DNA of 64,000 bases from positions 45,753 through 109,752 of IMG/VR virus record IMGVR_UViG_3300032753_000007; one strand, given 5' to 3'. The position numbers and the translations under genes are program-made. The notes beneath the pieces were generated by a model. That model was not told where the DNA came from and made no database searches. It saw nothing but the letters and a program-made list of their open reading frames with translations. Shown in pieces: positions 43,800 through 51,191 of the stretch. How positions within the stretch are numbered: position 1 is the stretch's first letter; the number at the start of each line of letters is the position of its first letter. This DNA comes from a virus.

Positions 43800-45965
43800 A
43801 TGAGTGATGCTTTTGTTAAACCACCTGACCACTATCATAGAGACCTAGATATTAAAGGCAATGCTGAGCTAATAGCAGCTAAATATTTACAAGTCAAAAC
43901 AGGACAATCATTTGATGTTTGTTTAGATTTTGTTAAAAAAGAAACAAGTGATAATGGTTTATTTCCGTTAGCGCCTAAACATTTAAAAGTATTAAGAAAA
44001 GATCAAAATCAAGATAGAGTAAAAGACGTTTATAGCATTGATAAGATATTAGGTATAGCAACGCATGAGAAAGCAGCACTAACGGGTAATATGTGCGTGT
44101 ATAGCTCAAATGAAAATATACCATGTAGTACGGCTAATTATATAAATGATAAGTTAAATCTAAGAGCTTCTATTAAAGAGAAAGAAAAGATTGCTGAACA
44201 AGAAGGAAATAAACTATTAGCAATGACCTGTAACAATGGTCAAACTGCTGCAAAGCTATTAAATAACTCAGTATCAGGTGCTAGAGTATCACCTTATAAT
44301 CCCTTACATTTAAAAACAGCACATTCTTCATTAACCTCTACCACTATGTTGTCAGTTAGTTATAGTAACTCATCTACTGAAAGATTCTTATCTGGAAATA
44401 GGCATTATTATAATCTCTCAGTCACTATTGACGCTATCCTATCTGTTACATTAAATACAGATTATCGAGCCTTAGAAGCGACTGTCGTTAAGTATAGGCT
44501 ATATATACCTAATACGTCAGATGTATTTAAAAGCATTAAGCGCTGTAGTAAGTTCTATTGGAAAAATACACATTGGGATGATGAGTTAATAGATATTATT
44601 AACGGATTAACTGATTTAGAAAAATGTGCTTTTTTATATACAGGTGATTTTTTTAATCTCTCTAAACACAATCCAGACTTTGTAAGAGGTTTGTTATTTG
44701 AAGGTATACAGCCTGCTGATACAAATAGAGATATTGATTCAGATGCTATTGTAAAATCTGCTGATGCAGATATTATTGCATTATGTTCAGTATTATGTTC
44801 TGAGTTTTTAACAGGCACAATACCTGCTAAAATTAAAGCAACTAACCCAGAGCAATACAAGTACTTTGCTTGTACTATACTAGATGTTTGTAATTACATG
44901 AATAAATACAGTGATTTGTTTAGCACATTATTTGCTACTGTTAATATGCCATTAATGATTAGTGAGTTTCCTAATTCAATTAGACGCTCTGTAATGGGGT
45001 CTGATACAGATTCTAATATGTTTACTGTACAAGAATGGATAGTTTGGTTATTTGGTAAAGTTATTTTTTCTATTGAATCCACTAAAATAGCACAACTATT
45101 GTGTTACTTAGTATCTGAAGTAACCGCACATTCATTAATATCCTTATCACGCCAATTAGGCGTTAAAGATAAAGAATTATATCGATTAAAAATGAAAAGT
45201 GAATTTAGCTTTGCTATTTATGGTAGAGCAAATAAAGCTAAGCACTATGCTACATTAATGACCTCACGTGAAGGCAATGTATTCTCAACACCTAAGTTTG
45301 AAATTAAAGGTGTGGGATTAAAAGATTCTAAAATACCTAAATCTATTATAGGTCGCTTAGAAGAAGAATTTATTTATTTGTTTACTAAAATAACAAATAA
45401 CAAAGGTATTGATATTTACCTATTATTACAACGGATTGCTAACTTAGAACACTCAATTATGGAAGATTTAAATAAAGGCGATATTCAGTATTTATCAATG
45501 GTTAAAATAGCTAATAAAGAAGCTTATAAAAAACCAATGGCTAGTAAGTACATGCATTATGACTTATGGCAAAATGTTTATGAAAAAAAGTTTGGATCAG
45601 TAGGCGCGCCGCCTTATCAATGCGTTAAAATATCTACTACATTAATTAATAAAACCAGTATAGAAAAATGGATAGCTGCATCAGATAGTAGCTATAGAAA
45701 TGAATTAGAAGAGTGGTTAATTAGAAATAATAAGACATCATTAAAGATGTTATTAGTGCCATTAGAGTTGTTTAAAACAGGATTGCCTAAAGAGTTTTCT
45801 GACTTGATTGATAAACGTAAAATTATAAGTGAGTTAATTTCAGGCTATTATACATTATTAGAAATCATAGGGTTTTATGTACGTAATGAATCCACATCAA
45901 TTCTATTAATGGATGATATAGAATATAGACCAGAATATGGATTACCAGGTGATGAATTAAAATAA
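43800..45965 (+). CDS. DNA polymerase family B, C-terminal (palm motif B/C) subunit
   Basis: 721 residues. Motif B is visible as KLLNNSVSGA at 152-161 (family B consensus K-x3-NSxYG), and motif C as GSDTDS with the two metal-binding aspartates at 402 and 404. Motif A (DxxSLYP) and the 3'-5' exonuclease motifs are not found upstream of motif B, so they must be on a separate polypeptide; split family B polymerases are known in phiKZ-like phages. The region after motif C would hold the thumb. The gene stands alone behind a terminator and its stop coincides with the start of a conserved leader (45962). A 15-codon stretch near residue 560 recurs in the next gene. Confidence 0.7.
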   Translation: MSDAFVKPPDHYHRDLDIKGNAELIAAKYLQVKTGQSFDVCLDFVKKETSDNGLFPLAPKHLKVLRKDQNQDRVKDVYSIDKILGIATHEKAALTGNMCVYSSNENIPCSTANYINDKLNLRASIKEKEKIAEQEGNKLLAMTCNNGQTAAKLLNNSVSGARVSPYNPLHLKTAHSSLTSTTMLSVSYSNSSTERFLSGNRHYYNLSVTIDAILSVTLNTDYRALEATVVKYRLYIPNTSDVFKSIKRCSKFYWKNTHWDDELIDIINGLTDLEKCAFLYTGDFFNLSKHNPDFVRGLLFEGIQPADTNRDIDSDAIVKSADADIIALCSVLCSEFLTGTIPAKIKATNPEQYKYFACTILDVCNYMNKYSDLFSTLFATVNMPLMISEFPNSIRRSVMGSDTDSNMFTVQEWIVWLFGKVIFSIESTKIAQLLCYLVSEVTAHSLISLSRQLGVKDKELYRLKMKSEFSFAIYGRANKAKHYATLMTSREGNVFSTPKFEIKGVGLKDSKIPKSIIGRLEEEFIYLFTKITNNKGIDIYLLLQRIANLEHSIMEDLNKGDIQYLSMVKIANKEAYKKPMASKYMHYDLWQNVYEKKFGSVGAPPYQCVKISTTLINKTSIEKWIAASDSSYRNELEEWLIRNNKTSLKMLLVPLELFKTGLPKEFSDLIDKRKIISELISGYYTLLEIIGFYVRNESTSILLMDDIEYRPEYGLPGDELK

Positions 45966-46057
45966 ATTCAAACTTTTTTTCATATATATATAATTTATAT
46001 GAATAAAGACAATTCCGTCCTTACATTAACGCTGCAATGAGCAGCAGGAGCTTTACA
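45962..46057 (+). promoter_or_regulatory. Conserved promoter/leader with two hairpins, copy B
   Basis: Second copy of the leader at 22093-22186, beginning at the stop codon of the polymerase gene. Hairpin 1: AAAGAC (46005-46010), loop AATTCC, GTCCTT with one mismatch. Hairpin 2: GCTGC (46031-46035), loop AATGA, GCAGC (46041-46045), followed by AGGAG. Distance from ATAAATTCAAA to the ATG is 96 nt here and 94 nt in copy A. Confidence 0.65.
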
Positions 46058-46450
46058 ATGAGTTTAGTCGCCAAGAGCAACCACAACAAATTTAATAACA
46101 AATACGACGGTGACGTATTTCCACTGTTGACGGAAACAATATTTACTCAGCATGAGGCTGATATATCGGAACATAGCCTAGTAAAATTGAAAATCGAACT
46201 CATTTATGAGAACTTAAATAAAGGGGATATACAATATTTATCAATGGTTAAACTCCGTGAGGACCTTGTATACCAAACAAGGTACATAAGCGATCTTAAA
46301 GAAAAAATAGTAAAGGATCACGAGTTTTTACTTAAAACTCCGTGTAAGGGTACTTTAGAAACTAGCGTTGAGGCTGCATTAAATGCAGCATATGATGATC
46401 ATCTACAATGGCTAGCCGAATTTATAGCCGATATGTGTAGTTCTTCTTAA
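46058..46450 (+). CDS. Small unknown protein under duplicated leader (130 aa)
   Basis: 130 residues. ATG at 46058 is chosen because AGGAG at 46046-46050 precedes it; an in-frame ATG at 46037 lies in the loop of the conserved hairpin. Helical and charged. Residues near 55-68 (ENLNKGDIQYLSMVK) match a segment of the preceding DNA polymerase gene (DLNKGDIQYLSMVK), with synonymous third-position changes. Function unknown; the polymerase-derived stretch suggests an origin by partial duplication or binding to the same partner. Ends at a strong terminator. Confidence 0.65.
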   Translation: MSLVAKSNHNKFNNKYDGDVFPLLTETIFTQHEADISEHSLVKLKIELIYENLNKGDIQYLSMVKLREDLVYQTRYISDLKEKIVKDHEFLLKTPCKGTLETSVEAALNAAYDDHLQWLAEFIADMCSSS

Positions 46451-46458
46451 CCATTTAT

Positions 46459-46498
46459 TACCACTATAGAGTTTAAACTCTATAGTGGTATTTTTTTT
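46459..46498. terminator. Strong bidirectional terminator
   Basis: 32-nt perfect palindrome (46459-46490) followed by eight T residues; the leftward gene stop at 46497 lies in the T-tract. Confidence 0.92.
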
Positions 46499-47555
46499 AT
46501 GCTTCACTTATTTTTTTTCTACTTTCTTCATAACGCTTAATAAAGGTTTCTCTTAATGCAGTAGGCATTCTTGTTAATGAATCAGTAGAATAAATAAATC
46601 TATCTACTCGTAATAATAAATTATGAATATTAGTAGTCGTTTGATTACCATTAGCTACAATAGCTGCTAAATAAAACCAATCAACATAAACTAATAACAA
46701 TAACCAATAACTGTACATACTCAATTCATTTATTTCATATGGTAATCTAGTCATTACATTATCACTAAACAATAAAGGTATTTGTTCTAATGTATTATAG
46801 TAGGGCAATCGCCTTGTTCTTAACTTAACTAATAGATGAGTTAATTCATGATCTATTGTTTCTTCAATACTTTTAATATTTTGTCTTTCTCGTTTAGTAG
46901 GATCAGGAATATCTTCACCTAATGCTAAGTGTATGATTCTATTTCTTAAAGCAATATCTATTTGTTCAGGCATCATACCAGGCAGCACATATTGCCCTAT
47001 AAACTCCGATAATGATTCATGTGTTAGCTCCGCATTGGTATCTTGTTCATGTAGCCATCCTCGCAATTGTCGTGCCAATTTAAATAGATCTATACCAATA
47101 GCTGAAAATCTATTATCTATAATATCATTACCGAGTGGAGGCAAGAATATTTCCATTGTGGTAAAGGGATGATTTAAACATCTAACAGGTCTTTCATTAC
47201 GCCAATCTAATTGCTTATCTGTAAATGTAGTAGATAAGACAGCACAGTTAGTCGTATAGAAGAGTTTTGTATAAATCATACCCTTTGTAAAGCTAGAGGT
47301 AATTCGTGCTGCAGAACAGATTTTTGTATGGTTATCTTCAATTAAACGATGTAGGTCTGTCTTAATAGTAACATAATCCATTAAGGTGTATAATACTTTA
47401 ATAAGTAAGTGATTTGAATTTATATACTTTGGATGTGTGGTTAAGAAGTATAAGTAATAATCATAATAGCCTTTATATACATTTCTTAATCGTAGTATAT
47501 TAGGTACATCAATCTCACCTCTATTACTAAGGTGATGTGTAAACAATCTAAACAT
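46497..47555 (-). CDS. Unknown protein with HELTH (HExxH) motif (352 aa)
   Basis: 352 residues, leftward, GGAG ribosome site before ATG. A zinc-metallopeptidase-like motif ETIDHELTHLL occurs with His236, Glu237 and His240. Further downstream lie SMYSYWLLLLVYVDWFYLAA, a hydrophobic segment, and a basic C-terminus. A third metal ligand is not evident. It may be a structural protein in which HExxH is fortuitous, or a metalloprotease. Leftward orientation is shared with structural genes of the window. Confidence 0.6.
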   Translation of the reverse strand: MFRLFTHHLSNRGEIDVPNILRLRNVYKGYYDYYLYFLTTHPKYINSNHLLIKVLYTLMDYVTIKTDLHRLIEDNHTKICSAARITSSFTKGMIYTKLFYTTNCAVLSTTFTDKQLDWRNERPVRCLNHPFTTMEIFLPPLGNDIIDNRFSAIGIDLFKLARQLRGWLHEQDTNAELTHESLSEFIGQYVLPGMMPEQIDIALRNRIIHLALGEDIPDPTKRERQNIKSIEETIDHELTHLLVKLRTRRLPYYNTLEQIPLLFSDNVMTRLPYEINELSMYSYWLLLLVYVDWFYLAAIVANGNQTTTNIHNLLLRVDRFIYSTDSLTRMPTALRETFIKRYEESRKKISEA

Positions 47556-47591
47556 ATATATCTCCTAATAGTCATAGGATTAACATGATTC

Positions 47592-47626
47592 AAATAATTT
47601 ATATAGCTACATTATAGCTGTGAGTA
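47592..47626 (+). promoter_or_regulatory. Putative early promoter, repeat family copy 4
   Basis: AAATAATT at 47592-47599, then AGCTACATTAT and GTGAGTA, similar in order and length to 20175-20209. It ends 27 nt before the ATG at 47653. Confidence 0.5.
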
Positions 47627-47652
47627 AATACAATTAATTAAACGAGGAATAT

Positions 47653-47838
47653 ATGACTAATAATGATACCCAACCAGTTAATAACGATACTAATAAAGAA
47701 GTATCGTTTAATAGCAGCCTCAATAACTTAAAACCTATGTCTGATGAACAATTAAAGCTCTACACTGAGACAGTTGACAATCCAAACATAAGTTTTAATG
47801 AAAAACTATTAGTACTTAATTCAAAATACGGCAAATAG
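47653..47838 (+). CDS. Small acidic protein (61 aa)
   Basis: 61 residues, GAGGAA ribosome site, Asn/Asp-rich N-terminal half (NNDTQPVNNDTNKEV) likely disordered, then short helices. First gene behind promoter copy 4. No family recognised. Confidence 0.6.
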   Translation: MTNNDTQPVNNDTNKEVSFNSSLNNLKPMSDEQLKLYTETVDNPNISFNEKLLVLNSKYGK

Positions 47839-47848
47839 GATTTAATTT

Positions 47849-48163
47849 ATGTTAAAACGCATAGTGCTTTACTTTCTATTACTAGTGGTATCACTTAATC
47901 TATTTGCTGCTACTTTAGCTGAATGTGATGTAATGTTAAAGCACTATGCTAAAGTCAGAAACAATAGTAATCCAAGTATTAGGAGTAAAGCCAATCTAAT
48001 ACATGATAAAATATTTAAAGAATGCATCATACCACAAGGATATGATACGGATACATTGATGTATCATTTAACTCACGATAAACCACTAGAAATAACACCT
48101 ACCAAACCTAAAGGAAAACATAATGAAAAAACCAAAAAGATACCCAATGCTAGACGACGATAA
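47849..48163 (+). CDS. Small secreted protein (104 aa)
   Basis: 104 residues starting with a clear signal peptide (MLKRIVLYFLLLVVSLNLFA, cleavage near AATLA). The mature part has two cysteines (AECDVML and FKECIIP) that could form a disulphide, and a strongly basic C-terminal tail (KPKGKHNEKTKKIPNARRR). A periplasmic protein is predicted. AGGA ribosome site; the 3' end overlaps the next gene by 41 nt. Possible envelope-stage role; no homologue recognised. Confidence 0.6.
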   Translation: MLKRIVLYFLLLVVSLNLFAATLAECDVMLKHYAKVRNNSNPSIRSKANLIHDKIFKECIIPQGYDTDTLMYHLTHDKPLEITPTKPKGKHNEKTKKIPNARRR

Positions 48164-48566
48164 TAACAGTGATGCTGCTGTTATAATGGCTATGCCAGAC
48201 ACACCACTACCAGAAGACGATGACACAGTACCATTTCTTATTAAAGGCGATGAGCCTACTGAAGAAGTTAAACCACAGATAACAATGGATGTATTACCAC
48301 CAGAAGTACAAGCATTCATAAAAGAACAAATAATAGCAGCAGTAGCACAAAGTACTGCTGCTATGTTAAGTGCTCAACCAATACTTAGTGATATTAAGGA
48401 TCAGTTAGATCATATTAATGAAGCTAGTAAAGTTGTCATAGAATCAAATAAAGTAGAAGAAATAACTACTAAAGAGGAAGATCCATATGCTGAGTTATGC
48501 TCACTAGATAGATTTATTATGGAATCAACAGAACATATTAGATTAGAACAACGTAATCATTGGTAA
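48123..48566 (+). CDS. Acidic, partly disordered protein (147 aa)
   Basis: 147 residues with AAAGGAAA upstream of the ATG, starting inside the preceding gene. N-terminal half is Asp/Glu/Pro-rich (LPEDDDTVPFLIKGDEPTEE), followed by a helical region (VQAFIKEQIIAAVAQSTAAM) likely to oligomerise. Third gene of the unit behind promoter copy 4; ends at a terminator. Unknown function. Confidence 0.6.
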   Translation: MKKPKRYPMLDDDNNSDAAVIMAMPDTPLPEDDDTVPFLIKGDEPTEEVKPQITMDVLPPEVQAFIKEQIIAAVAQSTAAMLSAQPILSDIKDQLDHINEASKVVIESNKVEEITTKEEDPYAELCSLDRFIMESTEHIRLEQRNHW

Positions 48567-48571
48567 AATTA

Positions 48572-48606
48572 CTATCTACTACATCACAGAGTGATGTAGT
48601 AGATAG
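48572..48606. terminator. Terminator hairpin
   Basis: Perfect 15-bp stem (48572-48586 with 48592-48606), loop CAGAG. Confidence 0.8.
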
Positions 48607-48687
48607 ATTACTTCTAGTACTATTATTTTTTTAATATATTAGATATGTATTTTATTTATTACATATAAAAACATATATTATAGAGAG

Positions 48688-48858
48688 GTAAGGGGGGGAT
48701 ACCCCTTACACCAACAGTAAAATATATATTCTAATACAACGTAGTTGTATTAGAATATATATTGCTTTAGATAACATAGACATCGTAGATGTCTATTCCT
48801 CATAACTTAATTAATAATAGTAATATCACTTGAGTAGTAGTAGCTATGCTACTACTAC
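48688..48858. other. Cluster of four perfect hairpins in a non-coding region
   Basis: Hairpin 1: GTAAGGGG (48688-48695) with CCCCTTAC (48702-48709), including a run of seven G. Hairpin 2: 20-bp stem (48721-48740 with 48744-48763), loop GTA. Hairpin 3: 8-bp stem (48777-48784 with 48788-48795), loop GTA. Hairpin 4: 11-bp stem (48834-48844 with 48848-48858), loop TAT. There is no reading frame of note. The density of perfect inverted repeats suggests a structured RNA or a replication/processing site rather than a single terminator. Confidence 0.6.
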
Positions 48859-49071
48859 GAGAGAATACATTGAATAATAGTACTGTTATTATACAGTAGA
48901 TGAGTAATGTGTATAGCATTGATAGATTAGTTAATTCATTAATAATTAAGTAGTGTGGTAATGAATAGATAGATTATTAATCAGTAGAGTAATGAAAGAG
49001 AGACTATATTACAGTACTTAAAGAGTAATCTATAGTAGAGTAATAAGAGTAATCATAGCTGTAATAAATAG
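48859..49071 (+). repeat. C-poor tract with repeated GAGTAAT
   Basis: About 210 bp almost lacking C on the top strand, with GAGTAAT at about 48902, 48987, 49022, 49038 and 49047 and related variants. No gene is visible. It leads into promoter copy 5 and a G-rich-strand gene. Confidence 0.5.
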
Positions 49072-49105
49072 AAATAATTATAAACAGATATTATTAATGA
49101 GAGTA
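49072..49105 (+). promoter_or_regulatory. Putative early promoter, repeat family copy 5
   Basis: AAATAATTATAAA then ATATTATTAATGAGAGTA follow the same layout as 20175-20209, one base shorter. It ends 21 nt before the ATG at 49127. Confidence 0.5.
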
Positions 49106-49126
49106 GATAGTTATTGGAGATAAGTA

Positions 49127-49747
49127 ATGAATGAAATGAGATGTATTCCTGTTAAAGATATGGAAAGGATTGTATCGGGCAAATATAAAGGGAATTTAGG
49201 GTATAGTAATAGAGTGAGTAGTATTACGTTAGAAAAGCATATCGACTATGATGGTAGAGTAGAGGTGAGTACATTTAAGGTGGATGTTAATGCTAAAGAT
49301 ACTACGAGTGATGCTAGGTATGAGATAACGAGTGATGGTGAAACACATTTAGAAATAGTATCTAAAGTGAATTTAGTGGTGCCTTATGCAATCTATGAGG
49401 GTAAAAAAGGCTGTAATAAGGTGGTGTTAGAAACAATGGGTAAAGCAACGGCTATAATAACACACGATGTTATTATAGCGAAACAAGATAAGGTAGTGGG
49501 TGATGGGGTTCGTAAGGTCTATAAAAAAGGTGAAAATGAGGTATTAATAAATACCTATATACATCCTGGTATGCCTGTTATATTTCATCATGATAATCCT
49601 TTTTTAGAGGTAGTAAAGAGTACGTTTTATAGTGACTTAGTTAAAAGGTATGTAAATATAGAGCCTATTGGTGTGAGTTATACCATGGGGTTAGATTACT
49701 TTATAAATAAGCTTAGAGAGTACATTGATAGGGAGAATAATAAATGA
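49127..49747 (+). CDS. Unknown protein with unusual strand composition (206 aa)
   Basis: 206 residues, GGAG ribosome site. Beta-rich with charged turns (RVSSITLEKHIDYDGRVEVS). The sense strand is strikingly rich in G and poor in C, unlike adjacent rightward genes, and continues the C-poor tract upstream. That may reflect transfer or strand-specific mutation near an origin. No family recognised. Confidence 0.6.
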   Translation: MNEMRCIPVKDMERIVSGKYKGNLGYSNRVSSITLEKHIDYDGRVEVSTFKVDVNAKDTTSDARYEITSDGETHLEIVSKVNLVVPYAIYEGKKGCNKVVLETMGKATAIITHDVIIAKQDKVVGDGVRKVYKKGENEVLINTYIHPGMPVIFHHDNPFLEVVKSTFYSDLVKRYVNIEPIGVSYTMGLDYFINKLREYIDRENNK

Positions 49748-49774
49748 CATGTAACCCTTTTATTAAAAGCTAAT

Positions 49775-50338
49775 ATGAGAGTAAAATCAATTACACTAGA
49801 AGGTGAAATTACACCTAATAGCAAAGGCAGTACTCATGTAGCTATTAGTTTTAATAATGATAGCTTAATCTATAAAGTACTGTATAACGCCTTATACAAA
49901 ATAAATGAGGATTTAATTGTAATAATTATAACTAATCCTGAATTACAACAATTTGGAATTATTTATTCACTATCAACTAAAAAAATCAAAGATTATAGTC
50001 CATTAACAGCAATTGCTGCAAGTGCTTTAGGCAACTACAATAAAGCATTAAACGAGTATTTGGATAACCTATGGGGTAATTGCGTAGATGAAAAACTAAT
50101 TAGACGTTGTTACTTTAATATTAGAATATGTGAGCGTGATTTATTTAAACTAGAATTAAGTAAATTTTTAGTTGAAAATGATTACTTAATAAATAGCATA
50201 ATGAATATTGTAAATGTAGTGCCAGTAAAAGAGATGGATTGGTGGTTTAGAGATGACATAGTAGTGGATAAAGATGTAGTAGATGATGTAAAAGCATTAA
50301 ACGAGTATTTGGATAACAAAGAGCAAGAGGATAACTAA
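49775..50338 (+). CDS. Unknown protein with internal 27-nt direct repeat (187 aa)
   Basis: 187 residues, weak ribosome site. The nine-residue sequence KALNEYLDN occurs twice, near residues 90-98 and 173-181, encoded by identical 27-nt stretches at 50042-50068 and 50291-50317. The second copy forms the acidic C-terminus. The stop overlaps the next start (TAATG). Unknown function. Confidence 0.6.
   Translation: MRVKSITLEGEITPNSKGSTHVAISFNNDSLIYKVLYNALYKINEDLIVIIITNPELQQFGIIYSLSTKKIKDYSPLTAIAASALGNYNKALNEYLDNLWGNCVDEKLIRRCYFNIRICERDLFKLELSKFLVENDYLINSIMNIVNVVPVKEMDWWFRDDIVVDKDVVDDVKALNEYLDNKEQEDN
50042..50068 (+). repeat. 27-nt direct repeat, copy 1
   Basis: Exactly identical to 50291-50317, in frame, 249 nt apart inside one gene. 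Confidence 0.85.
50291..50317 (+). repeat. 27-nt direct repeat, copy 2
   Basis: Exact second copy of 50042-50068; encodes KALNEYLDN again near the C-terminus. Confidence 0.85.
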
Positions 50339-51009
50339 TGATAAGTTTTAATGAAATACAGGAAAATATTAAAGATGAAATACATAAAGACATTATAAAT
50401 GACACGAGTACTAATGGTAAAGATGTGGTACAAGGTGATTTGTTTGATGTATTTGTACCTGAGTATTATAGTGAGGCTGTGTTAACCTCTGCTTTTATGT
50501 TAGCAATTTCATATGTTAAAAAAACTAAATTAATTACAGCAGCTACTGAAAGTTTTATTTTTCGTGGGTGGCAGTTAGCTGACAATAAAGAAGCATATAG
50601 ATTAAAAGATGATAAACACTTTACACCACTAATCTATTCAAATACATTAGCATTAAATAATGCATTTGAACTAACATTAAAGTATTATAACTTTAAACTC
50701 TTTAGTGCATTACACAGTGGTCAACATCGTCATGCAAAAGTGTTTTATAGGTCATCATCTATTAGTTATTATAGCTTATCTAATTTCAATACAGATGAAT
50801 TAAATGGCTTATGGTTGGGTGTGGTGCTGCGATATATTTATGACATTTATGTTAAAGAATTAAAAGCTATTGGAAGTGTTAAAATCTTAAAGAGTAGGCC
50901 ATCTGATTTATGGATTAACTTGTTAGACACAGAAGTACTCCATTATGATGGTAAATACTATACTGATCCTTTGTATAAAATACTCGCATTGCCATTAGCA
51001 TCACAATAA
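50338..51009 (+). CDS. Unknown protein (223 aa)
   Basis: 223 residues, coupled to the previous gene through TAATG. Helical, with a DVFVPEYYSEAVLTSAFMLA segment and no catalytic motif. It is the last gene before the leader of the chimallin candidate. A nonstructural role is suggested by company with small early-type genes, but is not proven. Confidence 0.6.
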   Translation: MISFNEIQENIKDEIHKDIINDTSTNGKDVVQGDLFDVFVPEYYSEAVLTSAFMLAISYVKKTKLITAATESFIFRGWQLADNKEAYRLKDDKHFTPLIYSNTLALNNAFELTLKYYNFKLFSALHSGQHRHAKVFYRSSSISYYSLSNFNTDELNGLWLGVVLRYIYDIYVKELKAIGSVKILKSRPSDLWINLLDTEVLHYDGKYYTDPLYKILALPLASQ

Positions 51010-51026
51010 TCAAGTTAAACTAATAA

Positions 51027-51050
51027 ATATATTATTTACATGTAGTATAT
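51027..51050 (+). promoter_or_regulatory. Putative promoter ahead of the chimallin candidate
   Basis: 22/24 identical to 38287-38310 (ATATATTATTTACATG then AGTATA). It lies 142 nt upstream of the 663-aa gene and its core resembles the ATATATTATTACTATG of the other putative early promoters. Confidence 0.6.
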
Positions 51051-51083
51051 GCTAACGTTTAACGATTAATGAGGATTTAAAAA

Positions 51084-51149
51084 ATGTAATTAAAAACATT
51101 GAGTAATATCATATGTGATAACACGCACGACATAGCCATCTATGTCGTG
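51084..51149 (+). promoter_or_regulatory. Start-stop minimal ORF and hairpin in leader
   Basis: AGGA at 51072-51075 is spaced 8 nt before ATGTAA (51084-51089), a start codon followed directly by a stop. Downstream, CACGACATAG (51126-51135) pairs with CTATGTCGTG (51140-51149), loop CCAT, followed by TTTTAC. This looks like a translated or ribosome-binding leader plus an attenuator-like hairpin before the gene at 51192. Confidence 0.45.
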
Positions 51150-51191
51150 TTTTACAATCTAACCTTTACCATTAAAAAAAAGGAATAAAAC

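Noticed and set aside
46037-46057. ATG at 46037 as start of the small gene after the polymerase
   Set aside because: It lies in the conserved hairpin loop; AGGAG at 46046 points to ATG 46058, and copy A of the leader uses the equivalent downstream ATG.
48688-48709. Hairpin with G7 run read as an ordinary terminator
   Set aside because: No T-tract follows, it is 80 bp past an existing terminator and three more hairpins follow; a single terminator does not explain the cluster.
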